From positions 1 to 29,762 of the forward strand of contig CAZDIO010000148.1 of the NCBI GenBank assembly GCA_964505555.1: a DNA stretch of 29,762 nt. Reading direction: 5' to 3'. Below are positions 1-7,928 of the stretch, one piece after another. Positions within the stretch are counted from its first letter, which is position 1; each line of letters begins with the position of its first letter. The notes beneath the pieces were generated by a model. The model did no database searches and had not been told where the DNA came from. It saw only the letters and a list, made by a program, of their open reading frames with translations. The DNA comes from CAZDIO01 sp964505555. Lineage in GTDB: Bacteria > Bdellovibrionota_C > UBA2361 > SZUA-149 > CAZDIO01. The position numbers and the translations under genes were made by a program.

Positions 1-295
1 TAGAGATAGTACTCAAAGAGAGCTCCCTCTTAAGAAGCATCTGATACACTTGAGGAAACTGAGAAACACACCGAGCAGCAGTAATTCTCCTCTTTGCAGC
101 ATTCTCTGAATACCCTAATCCAGAAACAGAATAAGCAAACAAGGAAGAATACCCCAAATCTCGGTAGAGCTTTCGTTTATCAAGCTCTACCAGATGAAGA
201 ATAATGTTTGCTGTAACTTCATTCTCTTCCTTTGTAAGTCTAACAAGTTTCTCAACAAGTACTTTATCTGAGAGTTTCACTAACTGATTATCCAT
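1..295 (-). CDS. HNH endonuclease-type protein, N-terminal part (runs off the window)
   Basis: Translating the minus strand from the ATG at 295 gives 98 uninterrupted codons to the window edge. The protein begins MDNQLVKLSDK and contains the block LYRDLGYSSLFAYSV followed by LGYSENAAKRRI. From knowledge of the family, this pattern (acidic helix, RRLY-ELGYSSLFAY, GYSE-AA-RRI-AAR) is the N-terminal region of chromosomal proteins in deltaproteobacteria and related groups that end in an HNH nuclease domain. The HNH motif itself would lie outside the window, so nuclease activity is inferred. A good ribosome binding site, AAGGAG, sits 5 nt before the ATG (306-301), which fixes the start. The gene stands alone, separated from the next gene by about 570 non-coding bases. 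Its biological role is not known. Confidence 0.6.
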   Translation of the reverse strand, partial: MDNQLVKLSDKVLVEKLVRLTKEENEVTANIILHLVELDKRKLYRDLGYSSLFAYSVSGLGYSENAAKRRITAARCVSQFPQVYQMLLKRELSLSTIS

Positions 296-577
296 GATTT
301 CTCCTTTTGTTAACTACCAAAGGAACTCTACCATGGCAGTTTTTCGACCCGCGTAATTAATCAACACCAAAAGAACTCACCCCGTTTATTCGCGCCGGCG
401 TCAAAAAAGGCGGAGATCTTGTTTATGTAAATTACGAAGCTTTGGAGCGTGTTGTATGAACCTGATATTTCGTTAACGAAAGAGTGCTCTAAAACTGTCA
501 AGAGGGAAGAACGCTTTTTAGAAATATTTTTTTGGAAAGTTATTTTTTGCAAACCCGCCCCGCCTTCGTTTTCACAC

Positions 578-628
578 ATATTCACAGCGCACCAGAGCTA
601 GTCGCAAGCGGCTCGTGGCTGTGAATAT
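578..628. repeat. 11-bp perfect inverted repeat (hairpin)
   Basis: The arms ATATTCACAGC (578-588) and GCTGTGAATAT (618-628) are perfectly complementary around a 29-base spacer. Inside the spacer, GAGC and GCTC plus CAC and GTG extend the stem with a small bulge. It lies just beyond the T-run that ends the candidate RNA at 634, so it could be a second terminator-like or boundary structure. No T-run follows it on either strand. Confidence 0.5.
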
Positions 629-633
629 ATATG

Positions 634-838
634 AAAAACCCCCAACCACCCGGGGACGTAGATAGTGCGATGCCTCTCGCTTCACTCTCACCTTAAAGTC
701 CAAAAAGCGTTCGTACCGTATGTAACCCCCTTCGGAGAAATTCTGGCGTCAGAATTTCTTCCGCCCAGATCTCTCTACCCAGTATCTGAGAGCCGCTACC
801 CACCCCCGAGAAGTTGATAGTTGCAGACGCCTTCCGCC
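634..838 (-). ncRNA. Candidate structured RNA, about 205 nt, possibly 6S-like
   Basis: Read on the minus strand, this non-coding stretch can form one long rod. A closing stem pairs 810-796 (CTCGGGG then GTGGGTAG) with 665-649 (CTATCTAC, a GT bulge, CCCCGGG): 15 pairs, with three G-U wobbles. An apical hairpin of 13 bp with one bulged A and the loop ACGC lies at 763-733. Between them is a large, mostly unpaired interior. A TATAAC box lies at 850-845, about 7 nt upstream of the proposed 5' end, without a good -35. The 3' end is CCCC, 8 nt, GGGG, then GTTTTT (ending at 634), like an intrinsic terminator that competes with the closing stem. Size and layout (closing stem, central bubble, apical stem) resemble 6S RNA, but I see no diagnostic primary sequence. 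It could instead be another regulatory RNA. It does not match RNase P, tmRNA or SRP RNA signatures. Confidence 0.4.
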
Positions 839-864
839 AACACAGTTATAAAGAAAACTACTCC

Positions 865-2592
865 CTAACCCCGAATAAACCTCTCCCGCAGGTACTTCAG
901 AAATGCAACAAAAGACCTAGGAAGCGATCGATGCGCAGTCTCTCGTGAGGTATTTACAACTTTTTTCGTTATCGTCGAAAGGGTATCCCCCAATTTCACC
1001 TCAACGATCTTAACTCCAGGCATATTTTGTGCCTGCGACATCACCTCAAAGAAACTTCCTTCAGCTCTAAAGTATGTACAACCAAAAGCTTCGCTGAGTA
1101 AGGAAAAATCTGGATTCAGAATCGTCGTCTGATGAGCGCGCCCAAATTTTTCAATCTGTTGATGACGGATAAGGTTATAAGAGGAATCATTAAAGATAAT
1201 CACCGTAAGCTCAAGTTCTTCTCGAACGGCAGACATGAGTTCCATTCCTCCCGAAAGAAAAGCACCATCGCCGACCAAAGCGACCACTGGACTGTGAGGA
1301 GAAGCGAGCTTTGCGCCAATGGCAGCGGGGATACCGTATCCCATGGCTTGAAAATCTGTTGGGACGATAAACGTTTGAGGGGTGAGAACTTGAAAGTAAT
1401 GCCTCGCGAGTGCTTGATGCAGCCCCGAATCAGTAACAAGGATCGTTTCAGAAGAGAGAGCAGCTCGTAGCGCTTGGAAGAAATCAAGCATTGTTTGTTC
1501 GTTAAGGAGATGTATTTTTGGCTCAAGTGGGAGTTTCGTTCGTTTCGTCAAGTCAAAGCCATCTCGAAATAAAGAGAGCTCTTCTTCGCTCCACTGAGCA
1601 CGATTTTGCGTTGGGATCGCTGAAAGGAGTGAGGTAATATCGCATTGGAGAGAAAAGTGAGTTTTATAATTTGCTCCAAGAACCTCTTCAGAGAGATCAA
1701 CATGAATTAAGGTGGTGTTTGCCAGGGGGAGTAAAAATCCGGCGGTGCCATTATGGGTAAGTTTTCCGCCAAGGACAATAACCAAATCCGATCGTTCAAA
1801 AAGAGTTTTTACGATCGGATTTATTCCATAAGAGAGATCGCTATAGAATGAAAGTGGGTGCGTTTCAGAGATTACTCCACGTCCTGAACATGTTGTCATA
1901 ATCGGACAACAGAGCTGTTCTGCAAGTAAACAAAGCCTCTCTGCGGCAGGAAATGCGCCTTGTCCAACATAGAAAAGAGGTCGTTTTGCATTTTTAAGAT
2001 AATCAAGAAAACTAACAAGCTCTTCTGCAGAGGGACCGGGATGGGAAACAGTTGTGAGTGAATTTCTCGCTGTTGAGTTGTGCTTTGTCTGCAGGTGCAA
2101 AAGATCGGTTGCGACCTCGATATACACTGGACCAGGTTCTCCAGACATCGCTACGGAGTAGGCCTGAGAGAGAATTGGCGTAATATCTTCTAGGGAGGTT
2201 ACTTCAAAAGTTTTTTTAACTAATGGAGTGACGACTGCTTTTTGATCAAGGGCTTGGAGAGCAAACTCTTTATCATGAGGTTTGCCCAGAGAGAGAAAAA
2301 GAACTGGCACAGAGTCATGGTGCGCCTCAGCGATACCAGAAAGAGCATAGGTAAAGCCAGGACCAGGAATGGTAGAGACCACAGCAAGTTTTCCCGAAGC
2401 ACGGGAATACCCGTTTGCCATAAAGCTTGCTTTTAATTCATCAGTGGCAGTGAATGCACGAAGTGAGGAATCAGCAAGTGCGTTGTAGAGATGAACATTT
2501 TGAGTGCCTGGGATTCCAAACACAGTATTGATCCCTAAATTCTGAAGAGTATCGCAGAGAAGATCTGCACCGTAGAGAATTCGTTTTGCCAC
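865..2592 (-). CDS. Thiamine diphosphate-dependent enzyme, acetolactate synthase/decarboxylase-like
   Basis: A 575-residue protein with the three-domain layout of ThDP enzymes of the acetolactate synthase, benzoylformate and phosphonopyruvate decarboxylase group. The N-terminal PYR domain carries GIPGTQN near residue 26 and the cofactor-activating glutamate in TDELKASFMANGYSR (E52). A central Rossmann-like domain spans about 195-330. The C-terminal PP domain has the Mg/ThDP motif GDG at 441-443 and the partner Asn-Asp at 468-469. All catalytic cofactor residues appear present, so it should be active, cleaving or joining a 2-oxo acid in the cytoplasm. The substrate cannot be read from the sequence. 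An anabolic acetolactate synthase is less likely because no regulatory subunit or ilv gene is nearby. The start is GTG, with AGGAG 11 nt upstream inside the end of the FemAB gene, and only 6 nt separate the two genes. Last gene of a three-gene operon. Confidence 0.85.
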   Translation of the reverse strand: MAKRILYGADLLCDTLQNLGINTVFGIPGTQNVHLYNALADSSLRAFTATDELKASFMANGYSRASGKLAVVSTIPGPGFTYALSGIAEAHHDSVPVLFLSLGKPHDKEFALQALDQKAVVTPLVKKTFEVTSLEDITPILSQAYSVAMSGEPGPVYIEVATDLLHLQTKHNSTARNSLTTVSHPGPSAEELVSFLDYLKNAKRPLFYVGQGAFPAAERLCLLAEQLCCPIMTTCSGRGVISETHPLSFYSDLSYGINPIVKTLFERSDLVIVLGGKLTHNGTAGFLLPLANTTLIHVDLSEEVLGANYKTHFSLQCDITSLLSAIPTQNRAQWSEEELSLFRDGFDLTKRTKLPLEPKIHLLNEQTMLDFFQALRAALSSETILVTDSGLHQALARHYFQVLTPQTFIVPTDFQAMGYGIPAAIGAKLASPHSPVVALVGDGAFLSGGMELMSAVREELELTVIIFNDSSYNLIRHQQIEKFGRAHQTTILNPDFSLLSEAFGCTYFRAEGSFFEVMSQAQNMPGVKIVEVKLGDTLSTITKKVVNTSRETAHRSLPRSFVAFLKYLRERFIRG

Positions 2593-2598
2593 TCTCTT

Positions 2599-3627
2599 TT
2601 AGCTCCTCATCGTGATCTTATGCATTACGTGCCGAAGAAGTTTTCTGCTTTTTTCATACAGCAGATATTTCGGAGAATCCTTTCTTGTTAACGTATAGGT
2701 CATCTGTAATGACCCACCAAGTTGCGCCTTAAAATGTGTTACAGAATTTAGCGCTGCATCGGTAAGATCGTTTTCTTGATATCCATCAGCACTGAGTTTA
2801 CAAAAGACACTCCAACGGAGAAAGGGCGTTGCCCCACTTTTGAGGTGATTGAGGTCTGAGGCAGCGCACACGGTATGGGTTATTGGATGTGCACTTGTAA
2901 GCACCAATTGACTCGCCACGGAGGCACCACTTGAAAGCCGCGCATGATACAACTTACAAAGACCCATCGCAGAGAGTCGTTGAAAATAATGGGAAAAATT
3001 CTCTTTAGATAAGTAGAGTGGAGCGTGTTTCCTTAGATGAGTCTCAGTGTGCAACTGGAAAAAACTCTCAAAATCATCATCCTCACTACAAGAAAGACCC
3101 CCCTCTTCAGCACGGCGTATTAATCGGCGTAGATTTTTCTCAATCTTATTCCATAACTCTGCCGTATTTGTGCAGGAAACAACATACGTATAACTTGGCT
3201 TGACCATCCAGTGATTGGATAAAAAGGGTCGATAATCAGTAAGAGTAGGACGATTATGGAGGATCACTCGGCTATAAGGAGTTGCTGATAAGGAAGCTTC
3301 CAGCGCAGAGAGAATTTCTAATTCAAAGGAAGTTGACTCTGATGGATAACGAGATGGATGATTTTTAAGAACGATACCGTTGTAGTACAAAAGAAGACGG
3401 TTAGACACTACGGTACCAGAGAGACCTTTTCTCTCATAGAGTCCAACGCCACCCACTAACTCATCGTTTTTAAATGCGCCAACGATTCGAAAGGAACCGC
3501 CACCAACACTTGAAAGCACTTCAAGATATTGAGGGAGGCTATAAATACTTCCTTGTGGAGAGGTGGAAACAAGATTCTCCCACGAACTATACTCACTTTC
3601 CTGAAGATTTCGCACCGATATTTTCAT
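2599..3627 (-). CDS. FemAB/GNAT-type acyltransferase
   Basis: About 342 residues. The C-terminal half has the GNAT fold pattern of FemAB-related (Acetyltransf_6) proteins: LYHARLSSGASVASQLVLTS, then SGATPFLRWSVFCKLSADGY, then a final THFKAQLGGSL block equivalent to the FK-xFGG signature. Family members transfer an aminoacyl or acyl group to an amine on peptidoglycan precursors or surface glycans; many sit in exopolysaccharide clusters. I chose the ATG at 3627 because it overlaps the stop of the upstream ATP-grasp gene in an ATGA, the classic coupling arrangement. An in-frame ATG at 3654 would add nine residues and a 31-base overlap. Neither start has a strong ribosome binding site, which fits translational coupling. 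Acceptor and donor are unknown. The neighbouring ligase and ThDP enzyme suggest that the three act on one small precursor. Confidence 0.75.
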   Translation of the reverse strand: MKISVRNLQESEYSSWENLVSTSPQGSIYSLPQYLEVLSSVGGGSFRIVGAFKNDELVGGVGLYERKGLSGTVVSNRLLLYYNGIVLKNHPSRYPSESTSFELEILSALEASLSATPYSRVILHNRPTLTDYRPFLSNHWMVKPSYTYVVSCTNTAELWNKIEKNLRRLIRRAEEGGLSCSEDDDFESFFQLHTETHLRKHAPLYLSKENFSHYFQRLSAMGLCKLYHARLSSGASVASQLVLTSAHPITHTVCAASDLNHLKSGATPFLRWSVFCKLSADGYQENDLTDAALNSVTHFKAQLGGSLQMTYTLTRKDSPKYLLYEKSRKLLRHVMHKITMRS

Positions 3628-4829
3628 GATTGACGAGGACTGATTTTGCTCCATAAATACTTCTTTGTATCAAAAAACGAGGGGAGGGGGTCATTCCAAG
3701 AAAAAATTGGCTTTTTTGCCTCAATTGCGTGGCGTGCCCAAGAGATCAGATGAGAGTATTTTTTCTGATGTTCGTGTTTCGAGGCAAAATAATCATAATA
3801 CGGAAAGATGCAATACTCACCGATACGGTAGGAGCGAATTGGCTCTATCTCTATGTTTAAACAATCAGCGTAAGCAAGCTGGCAAACGTTTACTCCGCAA
3901 TGGGTAGCAAAATCTACATACCACCAGGGCCGAATATTTACCTCAAGAAGCTTAAATTTTCCGTCGCGATGATCGAGTTTAAATTCTGCAGAGAAAACTC
4001 CACGTAACCCTCCTTCTTTGATTAATTTTTCAATTGAAGATATTGCCAAGATCGCTTCGCTTTGTTCCACGCTCACCATATAAGTGCTATTTCCAAAATG
4101 AGGTGGATACATCCGAAGTCGTTTCCTCACAAGTAAACCTTGAAGTTCTTTTTTGCTACTTACGAAGCCATCTATGAAGTAATGATGAGATGGCGGACCT
4201 GGAATAAATTCTTGGAGAATAACGCCAAAACCATTTTCCGTAATCTCTTTATATAAACGTTGAGCATCTTTTTTTGTTTCACAAAAAAAAGCCTTCTTTC
4301 GATAATGTGCAAAAAAGGCCTGAGAATTTCGAGGTTTAAGAAAGAGACCGGAGAAAACATCTTTTGGCACATTGTCGAGAGAAGAGCTTGTCTCTAGAAT
4401 TATGGAATAAGGGTGAGGAATATTAAGATCTGAGAGGAGCTTTTCAAACTGCTCTTTGTCTAGAAAATTTTCAACATTCTCCATGCCGGAAAGAGTGCTT
4501 GGAAACCGATTTTTCAGATCCTCAGGAAGGCTTGCGACAGTTTTCACCCAGGAGTCTGAGCAGGGAAATAACACTCCACGGTCAGCATCGAACCGTTGGA
4601 GAAGGTTTATAAATTCCCCGTTGGAAGTATTTAAAGATTGTCCAGGAAGCTTTCGATACCAGCGTGAGTAACATACGAAATCTTTTTTATTCGACATTGA
4701 GAGAACGGGGATACGAAGTCTTCCCAAGCTACGGATCGTTCCTAACGCAGTAATCCCATCTCCAAGAACGAGCGCGGGAGATTGATGTTTGGGCAACACA
4801 TTGAAAGTGTTAGAGAAAGGAGCTTTCAT
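3624..4829 (-). CDS. ATP-grasp carboxylate-amine ligase-like protein
   Basis: A 401-residue protein. Residues 18-46 form the N-terminal nucleotide-fold strand and turn (ALVLGDGITALGTIRSLG). The ATP-grasp core follows: LFLKP with K165, ILQEFIPG with E207, VFSAEFK with E282, and LLEVNIRPWW with E296 and N298, the residues that hold Mg-ATP. Family members join a carboxylate to an amine or thiol through an acyl-phosphate. The segment NIRPWWYVDFATHCGVN is typical of the subgroup found near surface-polysaccharide and peptide-modification genes. First gene of the operon with the FemAB-like and ThDP genes, and divergent from the glycan genes at 4977. There is no ribosome binding site, and the promoter upstream would place the transcription start on the A of the ATG (see the separate entry). 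The substrate is unknown. Confidence 0.8.
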   Translation of the reverse strand: MKAPFSNTFNVLPKHQSPALVLGDGITALGTIRSLGRLRIPVLSMSNKKDFVCYSRWYRKLPGQSLNTSNGEFINLLQRFDADRGVLFPCSDSWVKTVASLPEDLKNRFPSTLSGMENVENFLDKEQFEKLLSDLNIPHPYSIILETSSSLDNVPKDVFSGLFLKPRNSQAFFAHYRKKAFFCETKKDAQRLYKEITENGFGVILQEFIPGPPSHHYFIDGFVSSKKELQGLLVRKRLRMYPPHFGNSTYMVSVEQSEAILAISSIEKLIKEGGLRGVFSAEFKLDHRDGKFKLLEVNIRPWWYVDFATHCGVNVCQLAYADCLNIEIEPIRSYRIGEYCIFPYYDYFASKHEHQKKYSHLISWARHAIEAKKPIFSWNDPLPSFFDTKKYLWSKISPRQS

Positions 4830-4835
4830 TGACTT

Positions 4836-4864
4836 CTTATATAACTGTCCTTATAGTCTTTCAA
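4836..4864 (-). promoter_or_regulatory. Sigma70-type promoter for a leaderless ATP-grasp transcript
   Basis: On the minus strand, TTGAAA (4864-4859), a spacer of exactly 17, then TATAAG (4841-4836). Six bases later comes the ATG at 4829. With standard geometry the first transcribed base is the A of the start codon. The gene has no Shine-Dalgarno sequence, which agrees with leaderless translation. Inferred from spacing only. Confidence 0.55.
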
Positions 4865-4976
4865 GGCGAGTGCTTGATTGGGAAGTTCGCTTTTTATTGT
4901 TTTTCCGCAAAGAGTCAGCCTTTCCAACCTGTGCTCTACACTTTTCCACCGAGTCTTTCTCCTAGTGTAGTATCAA

Positions 4977-6593
4977 ATGAGTTTAGAAACACTTCACCAG
5001 CCGAAACAGCTGAAACTAGGTATCATCCTTGATGCTCCTTTTCTTGCCCCATGGGTGAAGAGGTTGTTTGATCTTCTCTCAGAAAATAATCACCTTGATA
5101 TCTCAGTAGTAGTGAGACGACCAACCTCGCAAGGGGAGGTAGTAGGGGAGAAGCCAACTCTTCTTTACCGTTGGTATTCGTTCTTTGATGAGAAGCGAGG
5201 GAGATTTTCAGAAGATTCTGTTGATCTTTATACTTCTGTATACGCACCGTGGATCAGGGAAAAATTTGAAACTTCAATGGATGTGTTGCTCAACCTTGGG
5301 GAGGAGGAATGTTCTCAGGAGTTATTTGAAATGTCGCGTTATGGTGTGTGGCAGTATCACCATGGAGATGCAACAAGAGAGCGTGGACGAGCTGCTGGAT
5401 TTTGGGAGGTGTTTGACGGGAGACCTGTTTCTGAGGTGGCATTATATGCGAGGCAAGAACTCGACGGGCCGTTTTTTGTTCTTTCTCGGACCTCGATCAG
5501 AACTCATCCCACGTCTCCTGCAATTAACCGAAAGAAAATTCAACTTGCAGGAGTGAGCTTGGTTCATTACGCACTCACTACATTGTTACACACGGGTATC
5601 TTTCCAATCGAATTTTTTCGACGGCAGATGGTTTTAGGGAGTGAAGGAGAGCCATTAGCAGCCTGTCCTGGAAATCTCCAAATGTTTTATTTTATGTTGG
5701 CAAATGCCATGAAAGTAATTAAAGGAAAAACGATCTCTCGTGGCAAAATAACTCAGTGGGCAATTGGTGTTACTCGAGAAAATCCACTTGCGTTAAGCAC
5801 AACAAAGTTCGAAAACATTCGGTGGCTTCTGCCCGATAGAAAGCGGTTTTTAGCTGATCCATTTTTTGTTGAACATCAAGGAAAAACTTGGATTTTTGTC
5901 GAAGATTATAACTATGCTTCACGACGTGGACATATTGCGGTGACTGAATTTACAGGTGATGGAAGGTTTTTGGGGCTTACACCTGTATTAAAGACAGACT
6001 TTCATCTCTCATTTCCATTTGTATTTTCCTATCAGAATGGATTTTATATGTTGCCCGAACAGTCAACGACAGGAAAGGTAGTGCTCTATGAAAGTATAGC
6101 TTTTCCAGAGCAATGGAGAGAGAAAAAAGTTCTCCTTCCTAATTTCCCCGGTGTTGATAACGCCCTCTATTTCCATAACGATTACTGGTGGCTTTTTACG
6201 TCATATGGAGCTTATGGCAACCATGACAATAACCTACACCTATTTTATTCTAAGAATTTATTCGATGAGTTTTTGCCGCATCCTGAGAATCCAGTAAAAC
6301 TTAATCTTCGTGGCTCACGAATGGCTGGCGCTGTGTTTTGGGAGGGAGATCGAATCATTCGACCTGCTCAGAACTGCTCTTTGCGATATGGCGGCTCTGT
6401 TGTCCTTTATGAAATCACCAAACTTTCTCCGACAGAATTTGAGGAGCGGGAGATAAAAGAGATTAGACCTTCTTCAGACTCGCCATTTTCTGAAGGTTTC
6501 CACACGGTCAATTCGCTCCATGATCTAACCGCCGTGGCAGGATATCGCTTCATTGGTCATATTGATAAGGGCGAGGAAAGAAAGGTTGCTTAG
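4977..6593 (+). CDS. Formyltransferase-like / GINT1-like glycosyltransferase fusion
   Basis: A 538-residue protein of two parts. Residues 10 to about 190 resemble the methionyl-tRNA formyltransferase fold in its degenerate surface-glycan version: LKLGIILDAPFLAPW, then DVLLNLG, then YGVWQYHHGD and GFWEVFDGRP. Residues about 285-520 match the beta-propeller-like domain annotated as the N-terminal domain of glucosamine inositolphosphorylceramide transferase (GINT1): LADPFFVEHQGKTWIFVEDY, then LPEQSTTGKVVLYE and FTSYGAYGNHDNNLHLFYS. This fusion is seen in bacterial polysaccharide loci; its reaction is not established, and a role in transferring or formylating an amino-sugar is inference. No ribosome binding site precedes the ATG; a weak TAGTAT hexamer lies 3 nt before it. 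First of four genes on the plus strand, likely co-transcribed. Confidence 0.7.
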   Translation: MSLETLHQPKQLKLGIILDAPFLAPWVKRLFDLLSENNHLDISVVVRRPTSQGEVVGEKPTLLYRWYSFFDEKRGRFSEDSVDLYTSVYAPWIREKFETSMDVLLNLGEEECSQELFEMSRYGVWQYHHGDATRERGRAAGFWEVFDGRPVSEVALYARQELDGPFFVLSRTSIRTHPTSPAINRKKIQLAGVSLVHYALTTLLHTGIFPIEFFRRQMVLGSEGEPLAACPGNLQMFYFMLANAMKVIKGKTISRGKITQWAIGVTRENPLALSTTKFENIRWLLPDRKRFLADPFFVEHQGKTWIFVEDYNYASRRGHIAVTEFTGDGRFLGLTPVLKTDFHLSFPFVFSYQNGFYMLPEQSTTGKVVLYESIAFPEQWREKKVLLPNFPGVDNALYFHNDYWWLFTSYGAYGNHDNNLHLFYSKNLFDEFLPHPENPVKLNLRGSRMAGAVFWEGDRIIRPAQNCSLRYGGSVVLYEITKLSPTEFEEREIKEIRPSSDSPFSEGFHTVNSLHDLTAVAGYRFIGHIDKGEERKVA

Positions 6594-6661
6594 CAGTTTT
6601 GTTCCCCCGGGCTTTGTGATATTGATCAATTCTATTTTTTGAGTGGGGATACCTCGAATTC

Positions 6662-7897
6662 ATGTCATATCCAGAAAACACAGCAGCATCAAAAGACTCG
6701 ACAGAGAGACTCGGTGTGCCGTCTTATCTTGTCAATGCGGAAGAATTTAAGCAAATAAATCGTTTGTGGAGTTATTCTAATTTCTCAGTTGGGGAAGCGT
6801 CTTCTCTTTCCTATTTCAAACGTATCAAGCGATACATCCAACGAAAAATAAGAAGCTTTCTTCTTGGTAGTTATTTTTCAGAGGAGTTAGATTTTCATGC
6901 AAATGTGGTTCGATCGTTAAATCTACTCGCGCGAGCGATTGAAACAAAAGAGTGGCGCATGGATGATGCGTATCGCTCTTCTTTGCAGAGCTTAGAAGCA
7001 AGGCTTCTCGAAGTTACTCATGGCGAAGTGACGAAGTTGCGAAGTGAGCTATCAGGCATTAAGGGATCTCAACTTCGACAGGAAGGAGAGGTTAAAACCT
7101 TACAAAGCGTTGCACAGGGACTTGAGCGTATTGTTTCACGGATAACCAGAAATACCAGTAACGATCTTTCTCAGCATGAGATTCAACCAAGGGAAGATCT
7201 CCCCGATTATTCATACCTTCTTTTAGAAAATCGCTATCGCGGAAGCGAAGCAGAGATTAAAAATCGATTGGCGCCTTATATTGAAGAATTTCGGGGAGAA
7301 ACTCTGCCGGTATTGGAGATCGGATCTGGTCGGGGAGAGCTACAGAGTTTGTTTTTAACAGCAGGGATTCCAAGTTACGGACTTGAACAAGATGTAGCAA
7401 TGTATGAGCACTGTTGTGAGCAAGGACTTGATGTGCGGTTGGAAGATGGCTTGAGTCATCTCCAAAGCATGCCGGATGGGTCTTTTGGAGGACTTATTGC
7501 GACGCAAGTTATTGAACATTTTACAGCGAGGCAACTTGATAGGCTGTTGCGACTTCTTACGAGAAAATTAAAACGAGGTGGGAAAGTCGTTTTTGAAACG
7601 ATCAACACAGAATCAATGGTTGCGCTTTTAAGAAATTATTTTCGTGATCCTACGCATGCTCAACCACTTCATCCAGAAACAATGCGCTCATTGTTGGAAC
7701 TCGCTGGGTTAAGAGTTCTTGAGGTAAGAAAGTTATCTCCATTTCCTGTAGAAGCTATTTTGCAAGAGCTAGAAGTCCAAGACTATATGACCCCACGATG
7801 GAAAGAAACGATAGAGCTGTTAAATCACAATTTTAAGACACTTAACGGGCTTCTTTTTGGTAGTCAAGACTATTGTATTATCGCCCAAAATGATTAA
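6662..7897 (+). CDS. Class I SAM-dependent methyltransferase with N-terminal coiled coil
   Basis: A 411-residue protein. Residues about 85-165 are rich in heptad-like E/L/R runs (LQSLEARLLEVTHGEVTKLRSEL), predicted coiled coil. The methyltransferase domain follows: motif I VLEIGSGRGE at 217-226, an acidic residue at the end of strand 2 (GLEQD), and ATQVIEHF for motif II/III. It ends with NYFRDPTHAQPLHPET and LLELAGLRVLEV, a stretch shared with O-antigen chain-terminating methyltransferases of the WbdD type. Those proteins cap the non-reducing end of a growing glycan, and their coiled coil acts as a length ruler; by analogy this one may cap the glycan made here. No kinase domain is present, so capping by methyl-phosphate is unlikely. 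It lies 68 bases downstream of the GINT1-like gene. No clear ribosome binding site. Confidence 0.75.
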   Translation: MSYPENTAASKDSTERLGVPSYLVNAEEFKQINRLWSYSNFSVGEASSLSYFKRIKRYIQRKIRSFLLGSYFSEELDFHANVVRSLNLLARAIETKEWRMDDAYRSSLQSLEARLLEVTHGEVTKLRSELSGIKGSQLRQEGEVKTLQSVAQGLERIVSRITRNTSNDLSQHEIQPREDLPDYSYLLLENRYRGSEAEIKNRLAPYIEEFRGETLPVLEIGSGRGELQSLFLTAGIPSYGLEQDVAMYEHCCEQGLDVRLEDGLSHLQSMPDGSFGGLIATQVIEHFTARQLDRLLRLLTRKLKRGGKVVFETINTESMVALLRNYFRDPTHAQPLHPETMRSLLELAGLRVLEVRKLSPFPVEAILQELEVQDYMTPRWKETIELLNHNFKTLNGLLFGSQDYCIIAQND

Positions 7898-7928
7898 TCT
7901 CTCTATGATCTGATTGTGGGGTGTGATT

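Larger units (their letters stand above)
296..864. other. Intergenic region of 569 bases
   Basis: No convincing gene lies here. It holds the ribosome binding site of the HNH-type gene (306-301), an imperfect direct repeat of about 17 bases (ACCAAAGGAACTC near 316 and ACCAAAAGAACTC near 366), the inverted repeat at 578-628 and the candidate RNA at 634-838. A short plus-strand open stretch at 361-459 ends in a stop and has no start codon. It might be the tail of a decayed gene, but I do not recognise it. Confidence 0.6.

Noticed and set aside
361..459. Plus-strand tail-like open frame ending ALERVV-stop, possibly a decayed gene
   Set aside because: No start codon, a stop immediately upstream, only 32 residues and no recognised family.
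361..585. Minus-strand frame of 74 residues
   Set aside because: No ribosome binding site or family pattern; low-complexity content over an AT-rich non-coding stretch with repeats.
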